The notes beneath the pieces are model-generated. The model saw only the letters and a program-made list of their open reading frames with translations, was not told the DNA's origin and searched no databases. Source: Pseudomonadota bacterium (GTDB lineage: Bacteria > Pseudomonadota > Gammaproteobacteria > Pseudomonadales > Azotimanducaceae). From it: a stretch of DNA of 20,101 bases. The translations under genes were made by a program, and so were the position numbers. The stretch covers positions 1 to 20,101 of the forward strand of contig JAQBYL010000017.1 of assembly GCA_027622495.1 (NCBI GenBank), in the 5' to 3' direction. Below, one piece after another: positions 6,177 through 12,577 of the stretch. Every line of letters starts with the position of its first letter. Position 1 is the first letter of the stretch.

Positions 6177-6512
6177 CTATTGCTCCCGTGCGGCCTTTTC
6201 GGCGTGCCCTGACACCCCGAAACGGCTGGCCAGTTCGTCCAGCACCCATTGCGGCTTGTGGTCGAGGTGAACCAGAAGAACCATCGTGTGAAACCACAGG
6301 TCGGCGACCTCATGAATCAGATCGGCGTTGCGCTCACCGGCGCTCGCGTCTTTGGCTGCAATAATGACCTCGACTGCTTCTTCGCCGACTTTTTCCAGCA
6401 CTTTGTTAATACCCTGATTGAACAGGGCTGCAACGTAGCTTTCATCGGCGTTCTGATTCTTGCGTGATTCTAAAACGAGCGTCAGTTCATCGATCAGGGC
6501 GGTGGTGTCCAT
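6177..6512 (-). CDS. hisE: Phosphoribosyl-ATP pyrophosphohydrolase
   Basis: A protein of 111 residues, typical of stand-alone HisE. It catalyses the second step of histidine biosynthesis, hydrolysing phosphoribosyl-ATP to phosphoribosyl-AMP and diphosphate in the cytoplasm. The MazG-like fold is marked by KVLEKVGEEAVEVIIAAKD (about 37-55), whose acidic residues bind Mg2+, and by DLIHEVADLWFHTMVLL. AGGAGA overlaps the ubiB stop codon, about 11 bases before the ATG, so it is probably co-transcribed with ubiB. In Pseudomonas hisI lies between ubiB and hisE; here it is absent. Confidence 0.95.
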   Translation of the reverse strand: MDTTALIDELTLVLESRKNQNADESYVAALFNQGINKVLEKVGEEAVEVIIAAKDASAGERNADLIHEVADLWFHTMVLLVHLDHKPQWVLDELASRFGVSGHAEKAAREQ

Positions 6513-6527
6513 GGTTTTAATCGTCTC

Positions 6528-8207
6528 CTAAAGACGTAGCAGCAGCACCAGACCAGCGACAGCTGCCAGCAAACCGACTGCCACAGGCGTCCCGCTTGTC
6601 GACAACGCGCTCGTCATTGGGGTCCACAGCACAAGGATTGCTGTGCCGAGGCACAAAACGCCAGTCCAGCGGCGCAGCCGACTGCCGCGATTGAGTGTTT
6701 TTAGCGTATCTGCAATCTGATTCAGATTGGTTTGCTGGTAGGCCACACTGGCCTCCAGGCGCATGAGCTGACTCGATGCATTGAGCATCAGTTCCGGGAG
6801 CTTGGGCAGTTGCTGCAGAAGTTCCGGAGCACGATCGGCGATTGCCCGCACCGTGGCCATTGGTCCCATGCGCTCTTCCATCCAGTTTTCCATAAAGGGT
6901 TTGGCAGTCTTCCATAAGTCCAGCTGAGGATACAGCTGGCGCCCCAAACCCTCGATATAGAGCAGGGTTTTCTGCAGAAGCACAAGTTGCGGCTGAACCT
7001 CCATGTCGAAAGCTCTGGCAGTTTCAAAAAGCTGCAGCAGAAAGTGACTGAAAGATATTTCGTTCAATGGTTTGGCGAAGATCGGGTCGCACACCTCGCG
7101 GATGACTTTCTCAAACGCGACTGCATCGCTGTGGGGAGGAATCCAGCCGGATTCCAGGTGCAGGCGCGCGACCTGACGGTAGTCACGATTGAAAAAGGCC
7201 ATCAGATTGCGCGCAAGATATTCCTGATCACGCTCAGTCAGCGTGCCGATGATGGCGCAGTCGAGGGCAATGTAGCGGGGCTGCTCAGGATCCGTTGCAT
7301 CTACAAAGATATTGCCGGGGGGCATGTCGGCGTGAAAAAAGTTGTGCACGAACACCTGGGTAAAAAACGTTTCGACACCACGTTCCGCGAGGACCTTGAT
7401 GTTGACACCCGCGGCGTTAAGGGCAGTCAGGTTGCTGATGGGTATGCCGTATACCCGCTCCATAACCAGTACCTCAGGGGTAGTGAGGCTATGGTGCACA
7501 CGAGGCACATAGAGCAGTGGTGATTCGGCGAAATTGTCGCGCAGTTGCTGGCCGTTAGCGCCTTCCGAACACATGTCGAGTTCCAGAAGAATGGTGCGTT
7601 CGTAGTCTGCAACCACCGCAGGAAGGTGCAGCCGGCGGGCTTCCTTGATGTGTCGATCCACCCACGTCGACAGGGTGGTCAGAACTGCCAGATCGTTGAC
7701 GATGGTGGTCTGGATGTCTGGTCGGACAATCTTGACCACTACCGCCTCGCCACTTTTCAGAGAGGCCGCGTGGACCTGGGCGATCGATGCGGATGCCATG
7801 GGGTCGATTTCGAAAGCAGCGATCTGCGAGTAGCGTTCGGGTCCGAGCGAGGCTTGCATCATGTCGCGTGCCTGGTAGCCGCTGAACGGGGCAACCTGGT
7901 CCTGCAGACGGGCCAGTTCGTCGGCGATCTCCGCTGGCAGCAGATCGCGGCGGGTAGACAGCAGTTGACCGAACTTGATAAAGACCGGACCGAGCAACTC
8001 GAGTGCTTCACGCAGCCGCCGCCCATCGGTTTTGCCTTCGGTTGAGATGAGCTTGAGAGGGGAAACCCGCCCCCCGAGGTTAAGCAGCCGCAGCAGCGCG
8101 TGATCATTTTCACCCACGGCGGGTATCAGCGTGTCGAGACGCAAGCGACAGGCTGTGTGAATGATTTCGCCGAGACGCTTTGCGACAGTGGTGTCGAGCA
8201 CAGGCAC
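6528..8207 (-). CDS. ubiB: UbiB, atypical kinase-like protein of ubiquinone biosynthesis
   Basis: A protein of 559 residues. UbiB (ABC1/ADCK family) is a membrane-anchored ATPase that supports the ubiquinone-making complex, possibly by releasing the hydrophobic intermediates. The KxGQ motif appears as K78-F-G-Q81, followed by SIAQVHAA (141-148) and VVVKIVRP (157-163). Two hydrophobic segments close the protein (about 517-533 and 541-559), as usual. Three motifs depart from the family sequences I recall: HADMPPGN (292-299, usually HADMHPGN), DCAIIG (316-321, usually DCGIIG or DFG) and SEGAN (usually EAAN). The key Asp and Asn residues remain. The start is GTG at 8207, 3 bases after the ubiJ stop; homologues vary at the N-terminus. 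hisE follows. Confidence 0.94.
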   Translation of the reverse strand: MPVLDTTVAKRLGEIIHTACRLRLDTLIPAVGENDHALLRLLNLGGRVSPLKLISTEGKTDGRRLREALELLGPVFIKFGQLLSTRRDLLPAEIADELARLQDQVAPFSGYQARDMMQASLGPERYSQIAAFEIDPMASASIAQVHAASLKSGEAVVVKIVRPDIQTTIVNDLAVLTTLSTWVDRHIKEARRLHLPAVVADYERTILLELDMCSEGANGQQLRDNFAESPLLYVPRVHHSLTTPEVLVMERVYGIPISNLTALNAAGVNIKVLAERGVETFFTQVFVHNFFHADMPPGNIFVDATDPEQPRYIALDCAIIGTLTERDQEYLARNLMAFFNRDYRQVARLHLESGWIPPHSDAVAFEKVIREVCDPIFAKPLNEISFSHFLLQLFETARAFDMEVQPQLVLLQKTLLYIEGLGRQLYPQLDLWKTAKPFMENWMEERMGPMATVRAIADRAPELLQQLPKLPELMLNASSQLMRLEASVAYQQTNLNQIADTLKTLNRGSRLRRWTGVLCLGTAILVLWTPMTSALSTSGTPVAVGLLAAVAGLVLLLRL

Positions 8208-8210
8208 AGA

Positions 8211-8837
8211 TCAGTCCACGTCTGCTGATCTGGTGTCGGCGTTGCGTTCCAGAATGTCGGTGCGGGCACTGAGTCGATCGAGTTTGAGTTTCAGTTCGTC
8301 GAGCGTATCCAGCCACGCCTCTTTGGTCTGGGTACTGACGAACTGTTTACCCGCCTCGACCTTGACGCTGTCAACGGCCCCGGCCGCAAGGGCGCGCAAA
8401 CCCTGTAGGGCGACTTCGGCCGCACCCAACAGATCCTCTGCTGCTGCTTGCATCCGGTCGGCACTCCTGTCACCAAAAACCTGGCGAAGCGGACCGAACA
8501 CGTCTGGTCTGAAGGCCTTGAAAGCCGCCTGGAATTCACTCAACGTTGCTTCATCACCGTCGATCTGAATGCCATCGAACGATCCGTTGAGTGCCGTCAG
8601 CAGATCGGCAATCGCACCGCGGATCACCACATTGGGCTTGACGGTCTCACCGGGTTCCACGTTGATGCGGCCGTCATGCACCGAGCACGTCCAGCGGTTC
8701 GGCGGTGTGGTGGTTTCAATCAGCATCACGCGGCCGTTCAGCCTCTGCACCCGCTGGGCAAGCTCCGCGTCCAGACGCAGTGATGCGTTGGCTGCGGAGG
8801 TCGCAACATCGGCCAGCAGCGTAGCCAGCGGATTCAT
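8211..8837 (-). CDS. ubiJ: Ubiquinone biosynthesis accessory factor UbiJ
   Basis: A protein of 208 residues. UbiJ binds ubiquinone intermediates through an SCP2-type lipid-binding domain and helps assemble the aerobic Ubi complex. The N-terminal ~100 residues (NPLATLLADV; NGRVMLIETTTPP; PNVVIRGAIADLLTAL) fit the SCP2 domain. The tail, DELKLKLDRLSARTDILERNAD, is a probable coiled coil, as in other UbiJ proteins. ATG at 8837 overlaps the ubiE stop (ATGA), and the stop lies 3 bases from the ubiB start. The ubiE-ubiJ-ubiB order is standard in gammaproteobacteria and supports the call more strongly than sequence alone. Confidence 0.93.
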   Translation of the reverse strand: MNPLATLLADVATSAANASLRLDAELAQRVQRLNGRVMLIETTTPPNRWTCSVHDGRINVEPGETVKPNVVIRGAIADLLTALNGSFDGIQIDGDEATLSEFQAAFKAFRPDVFGPLRQVFGDRSADRMQAAAEDLLGAAEVALQGLRALAAGAVDSVKVEAGKQFVSTQTKEAWLDTLDELKLKLDRLSARTDILERNADTRSADVD

Positions 8838-9610
8838 GTGCGCCCCGCGGCCAGGCCTCGATGGATAGCGGCAATCCCACCCAGCAGATTGTGGTAGGTG
8901 ACGCTGTGAAAACCGGCGTCTTCGATCATTACCTTGAGCGCTTTCTGGCTCGGGTGCACTCTGATCGACTCAACCAGATAGCGGTAGGAGTCGCCTTCGC
9001 CCACCAGCGCTTTACCCATCAGCGGCCAGAACGATTGAAAGGCGTGATAGGCGGTCTCGAGGATCGGGTTGGCAGGCTGCGAGAATTCCAGAATGAGCAG
9101 TACTCCTTCCGGTCGCAACACGCGATTCAATTCGGCCAGAGCCTGATCCTTTGCGGTGAAATTGCGCAGCCCGAAGGAGATGGTCGCGCAGTCAAAACTG
9201 CCATTTTTAAAGGGCAGCTTTTCCGCAGCGCTTTGCGCGTAACTGACCTGAAGGTATCCCGCGTCGATGAGTCGATCGCGTCCCACATCGATCATCTGCG
9301 GGTTGATGTCGGCCAGTACCACCTGCCCCTGTGCACCAACCCGTTGTGCGAGCAAGGCCGATATGTCGCCGGTGCCACCGGCGAGATCAAGAACCCGGTT
9401 GCCGGGCTGAACCGATGACAGCTCGACCATCATGCGCTTCATCAGCCGGTGGGTACCGGCTGACATCAGATCGTTCATCAGGTCGTAGCGCTGTGCTACC
9501 GAACTGAATACACCGGCTACCCGGCGGGTCTTTTCCTGCTGCGACACGCGCTCATAACCAAAACTGACGCCGGTTAAAGGTTGGCCTGAATCTGACGGGT
9601 CGGTGCTCAC
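8834..9610 (-). CDS. ubiE: Demethylmenaquinone/2-polyprenyl-benzoquinol C-methyltransferase
   Basis: A 258-residue S-adenosylmethionine-dependent methyltransferase. UbiE adds the C-methyl group in ubiquinone synthesis, and in menaquinone synthesis where that pathway exists. Motif I, VLDLAGGTGD (73-82), binds SAM. Other UbiE signatures include FSSVAQRYDLMNDLMSAGTHRLMKR (35-59, given only in part by family memory), ISFGLRNF and NRVLRPEGVLLILEFSQP. The start is GTG at 9610, with AGG about 6 bases upstream. It is first in the tight ubiE-ubiJ-ubiB cluster and follows the DUF971 gene after 45 bases. Confidence 0.97.
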   Translation of the reverse strand: MSTDPSDSGQPLTGVSFGYERVSQQEKTRRVAGVFSSVAQRYDLMNDLMSAGTHRLMKRMMVELSSVQPGNRVLDLAGGTGDISALLAQRVGAQGQVVLADINPQMIDVGRDRLIDAGYLQVSYAQSAAEKLPFKNGSFDCATISFGLRNFTAKDQALAELNRVLRPEGVLLILEFSQPANPILETAYHAFQSFWPLMGKALVGEGDSYRYLVESIRVHPSQKALKVMIEDAGFHSVTYHNLLGGIAAIHRGLAAGRT

Positions 9611-9626
9611 AAACCTGTGCTTCTTT

Positions 9627-9654
9627 AGAGTAATCGCGCGCTCAAGTTTACTCT
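9627..9654 (-). other. Inverted repeat in the ubiE leader
   Basis: AGAGTAA (9627-9633) and TTACTCT (9648-9654) form a perfect 7-base stem with a 14-base loop. It fills most of the space between the DUF971 stop and the ubiE ribosome-binding site. No U-run follows on the minus strand, so it is not a standard terminator; its role is unknown. Confidence 0.45.
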
Positions 9655-9655
9655 T

Positions 9656-10033
9656 TTACGGTCGGTAGTGGCCCACCGGGATTGTTGGCAGCCGCGATGC
9701 GTTGGCAGCCTTCAATTCGGTCAGGTAGGTGTGCAGGTAGCGTTCCGAATGATCAGCCAGGTCTTCCAGGTAGTCCCAGGCGTAGAGGCCTGAATCGTGG
9801 CCATCATCGAAGCTCAGGCGGATTGCGTAATTGCCCACCGGTTCGATGCCGGTGATGCTCACATGTTTTTTACCGGTTTGTAATTTGCGCTCCGATTCGC
9901 TGTGACCGCGGACTTCCGCAGAAGGCGAGTACACCCTTAAGAGTTCCGCAGACAGCGAACAGGTTTTGTCGCCAAAACGCAGGTCCAGCACTTTTGAGCG
10001 CTTGTGGTAGGTGATGTCGTCGGGCGCGCGCAT
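9656..10033 (-). CDS. DUF971 domain protein (GBBH-like N-terminal domain)
   Basis: About 125 residues from ATG at 10033. The region DITYHKRSKVLDLRFGDKTCSLSAELLRVYSPSAEV matches DUF971, the domain also found at the N-terminus of gamma-butyrobetaine hydroxylases. The later segment YAIRLSFDDGHDSGLYAWDYLEDL is its most conserved part. Related domains occur in Fe-S cluster assembly factors, but the function of stand-alone copies is not settled. The chosen start lies 10 bases after the hslU stop and gives the usual family N-terminus; reading from 10123 would add 30 residues overlapping hslU. No clear ribosome-binding site is visible, so coupling to hslU is likely. The hslU-DUF971-ubiE order also occurs in other gammaproteobacteria. 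Confidence 0.88.
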   Translation of the reverse strand: MRAPDDITYHKRSKVLDLRFGDKTCSLSAELLRVYSPSAEVRGHSESERKLQTGKKHVSITGIEPVGNYAIRLSFDDGHDSGLYAWDYLEDLADHSERYLHTYLTELKAANASRLPTIPVGHYRP

Positions 10034-10043
10034 GTTTACAGAT

Positions 10044-11378
10044 TTACAGAATGTACCGCGAAAGATCCTGATCGCGGGCAAGGTCTCCAATATGGGCATC
10101 GACAAATTCGGCGTCGATGACAACCCGGTTATTGTCTCCCGACGATTCAGATGCCTCGAACGAAGTCTGTTCCAGCAGTCTTTCTACTACCGTATGCAGG
10201 CGCCGCGCGCCGATGTTTTCGGTGATCTCGTTGACGTGCCAGGCGAGTTCAGCAATTTTACTTAACCCGTCGTCGGTGAATTCCAGTTCTACACCTTCGG
10301 TTGCCAGCAGCGCCTGGTACTGCTCGGTGAGCGCAGCCTTGGGTTCGACAAGAATGCGCTTGAAATCCTCGGGCGTGAGAGCTCGCAGTTCCACCCGGAT
10401 CGGCAGGCGACCCTGCAGTTCGGGGATGAGGTCTGACGGTTTGGCCAGATGAAAAGCACCTGAGGCAATAAACAGAATGTGGTCGGTTCGGACCATGCCG
10501 TATTTGGTTGAGACACTGCAGCCTTCGATCAACGGCAGCAGGTCGCGTTGCACCCCTTCGCGCGATACATCAGGACCGGTGCTTTCCGAGCGTCTGGCTA
10601 CCTTGTCCAGTTCGTCCAGAAACACGATGCCGGTCTGCTCAACCAGTTCCACCGCCTTGGCTTTGATTTCGTCTTCGTTGACAAGGCGTGCCGCTTCTTC
10701 TTCGCGCAGTTTGCGTTTGGCGTCTTTGATCTTGAGCCGGGCGCTGCGTTTTTTGCCGCCGCCCAGATTCGAAAACATGCTCTGCAACTGGCTGGTCATC
10801 TCTTCCATGCCTGGTGGCGCCATGATTTCTACGCCTACCGGTGTTGCCTCCAGCTGCAGGTCGATCTCTTTCTCGTCCAGTTCGCCTTCGCGAAGCTTTT
10901 TGCGGAAGATCTGCCGTGTGGATGAATCCGTTTCGGGTTTGTCTCTGAAACCAGCCTCTCTGGGTTCGGGCAGAAGCGCGTTGAGGATGCGCTCCTCGGC
11001 TTCGTCTTCTGCGCGATGGGCAACCAGGGCCATCTGTTCCTCGCGGAGCATTTTGACCGCGATGTCCATCAGATCGCGGATGATCGATTCCACATCCCGG
11101 CCAACATAGCCGACCTCGGTGAATTTGGTGGCTTCGATCTTGATGAACGGTGCATTGGCGAGCCGCGCCAGGCGCCTCGCTATTTCTGTTTTGCCCACAC
11201 CGGTGGGGCCGATCATGAGGATGTTCTTGGGCGTGATTTCCTGGCGAAGCTCTTCGGAGAGCTGCATCCGTCGCCAGCGGTTGCGCAGCGCGATGGCGAC
11301 CGCCCGTTTGGCGTGCTGCTGGCCGATGATGTGCCGGTCCAGTTCGTGAACGATTTCTCTCGGGGTCATCTGGGTCAT
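10044..11378 (-). CDS. hslU: ATP-dependent protease ATPase subunit HslU
   Basis: A 444-residue protein of normal length. HslU is the AAA+ unfoldase that feeds HslV in the cytoplasmic HslUV protease. Walker A is GPTGVGKT (57-64), the substrate-gripping pore loop is GYVG (90-93), and Walker B is FLDELDK (253-259). The I domain lies between them (roughly 110-235). The C-terminus ends in SRYIL, the tail that inserts into HslV. ATG at 11378 overlaps the hslV stop (ATGA), so the two are coupled. Confidence 0.98.
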   Translation of the reverse strand: MTQMTPREIVHELDRHIIGQQHAKRAVAIALRNRWRRMQLSEELRQEITPKNILMIGPTGVGKTEIARRLARLANAPFIKIEATKFTEVGYVGRDVESIIRDLMDIAVKMLREEQMALVAHRAEDEAEERILNALLPEPREAGFRDKPETDSSTRQIFRKKLREGELDEKEIDLQLEATPVGVEIMAPPGMEEMTSQLQSMFSNLGGGKKRSARLKIKDAKRKLREEEAARLVNEDEIKAKAVELVEQTGIVFLDELDKVARRSESTGPDVSREGVQRDLLPLIEGCSVSTKYGMVRTDHILFIASGAFHLAKPSDLIPELQGRLPIRVELRALTPEDFKRILVEPKAALTEQYQALLATEGVELEFTDDGLSKIAELAWHVNEITENIGARRLHTVVERLLEQTSFEASESSGDNNRVVIDAEFVDAHIGDLARDQDLSRYIL

Positions 11379-11917
11379 TTCAGATCGAGTACTTCTATGG
11401 TTCGGTTGTTGTTGGTGTAAACGCAGATACTGGCGGCGATTTCCAGGGATTTTTCCACGATGGTCAGTGGATCAAGGTCGGTATTGTTCTGCAATGCGGT
11501 GGCCGCAGCCTGCGCGTACGGTCCACCGGAACCGATGGCGATCAGGCCGAACTCGGGTTCGATCACATCTCCAGTACCGCTGATCAGGAGGGTTGCAGTG
11601 TGATCGGCGACTACCAGCATGGCTTCCAGACGGCGCAGGGCACGGTCGGAGCGCCAGTCCTTGGCCAGTTCAACGGCGGATCGGGTCAGATTGCCGTGAT
11701 ACTTGTCGAGCATGCCCTCGAACCGCTCAAACAGCGTGAATGCATCGGCGGTTCCACCGGCGAAACCGGCGATCACGGTATCGTTGAGCAGGCGACGGAC
11801 CTTGCGGGCGTTGCCTTTCATGATGGTCTGGCCCATCGACACCTGACCGTCGCCGCCGAGCGCGACCTGCTTGGCGCCCCGCACACAGACGATGGTGGTT
11901 CCGTGCAGCTGCTGCAT
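11375..11917 (-). CDS. hslV: ATP-dependent protease peptidase subunit HslV
   Basis: A 180-residue threonine peptidase that forms the proteolytic chamber of HslUV. The catalytic N-terminal threonine of the mature chain should be Thr7 in HGTTIVCVRG, followed by GGDGQVSMGQTIMKGNARKVRRL and GFAGGTADAFTL. Escherichia coli HslV starts directly M-TTIVSVR; here six residues precede the threonine, which implies propeptide removal as in some other gammaproteobacteria such as Xanthomonas. AAGGA lies about 13 bases before the ATG, a long spacing. It is followed by hslU with an ATGA overlap. Confidence 0.97.
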   Translation of the reverse strand: MQQLHGTTIVCVRGAKQVALGGDGQVSMGQTIMKGNARKVRRLLNDTVIAGFAGGTADAFTLFERFEGMLDKYHGNLTRSAVELAKDWRSDRALRRLEAMLVVADHTATLLISGTGDVIEPEFGLIAIGSGGPYAQAAATALQNNTDLDPLTIVEKSLEIAASICVYTNNNRTIEVLDLK

Positions 11918-11949
11918 GGGTGGAGTAGGTTCCTTGCGATCAAAAAAGG

Positions 11950-11979
11950 ATACTGGGGGCGGCGTTGGCGGAATACAAC
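11950..11979 (-). promoter_or_regulatory. Possible heat-shock (sigma-32) promoter of hslVU
   Basis: On the minus strand GTTGTAT (11979-11973) is followed after 14 bases by CCCCAGTAT (11958-11950), compared with the sigma-32 consensus CTTGAAA and CCCCATNT. The match is partial (4 of 7 and the CCCCA core). hslVU is a sigma-32 operon in enteric bacteria, which makes the site plausible, not proven. Confidence 0.3.
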
Positions 11980-11996
11980 TGTGGCCTCAAATTCCG

Positions 11997-12548
11997 TCAG
12001 GCGGGCTTTTTTCTGATCCACATGACCGGGACGTTCTGTTCGCGCAGCTTGGTCACCGCCCTGTCGGCCTCGCTTTGCGACGCAAATGGACCCACCAGAA
12101 CCCGGTACCAGGCGCCGCTGTCGAGCTGGACCTTAGCGGTGGCTGCGGGGAGGTTCATGAGGATCAGGTTGGCGCGCAGCTTCTCTGCATCTTCGGCCCG
12201 GCGGAAGGATGCCGCCTGCAGCAGAAAGTCGCCGCCTGTGCGAGCTGGTTTTGCTGGGTCAACGTAAATGTCCGGGTCAGCGGGTACTTCGGCCCGCTCC
12301 AGGATTTCGTGAAACTCGAATTTGACCTGCGTTTCTGCGCCCGGCTCGGCTGCCCTTACCACCGGTTCACCACGGGCAAAAAGATCAGGCAGGTAGGCCG
12401 CGCCAATGATCACCATTGCACCCAGGAGAAGCCCCGCGGAAAAACTGGGGCCGTGCAACACCCGGGGGGTTGGGGTAGCCGGCCGCTTGGTATAGCGCGT
12501 GGTTTTCCGAGGTGGATTTTTGGGCCGCGAGGCGAAGTCTTTAGGCAT
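11997..12548 (-). CDS. SPOR-domain membrane protein, FtsN-like
   Basis: About 183 residues from ATG at 12548. A basic cytoplasmic N-terminus (MPKDFASRPKNPPRK) precedes one membrane helix (about 35-55), a periplasmic linker and a C-terminal SPOR domain (about 104-180: FLLQAASFRRAEDAEKLRA ... WYRVLVGPFASQSEADRAV). SPOR domains bind denuded peptidoglycan at the division site. This bitopic layout and the position between priA and hslV match ftsN in Escherichia coli, so a divisome role is likely; I leave out the symbol because FtsN-specific essential motifs cannot be confirmed here. TTG at 12581 would overlap the priA stop, but MPKDFAxR is the typical family start. Confidence 0.87.
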   Translation of the reverse strand: MPKDFASRPKNPPRKTTRYTKRPATPTPRVLHGPSFSAGLLLGAMVIIGAAYLPDLFARGEPVVRAAEPGAETQVKFEFHEILERAEVPADPDIYVDPAKPARTGGDFLLQAASFRRAEDAEKLRANLILMNLPAATAKVQLDSGAWYRVLVGPFASQSEADRAVTKLREQNVPVMWIRKKPA

Positions 12549-12577
12549 CGCGCGATGATAGGCCAAATTGCGGCCAC

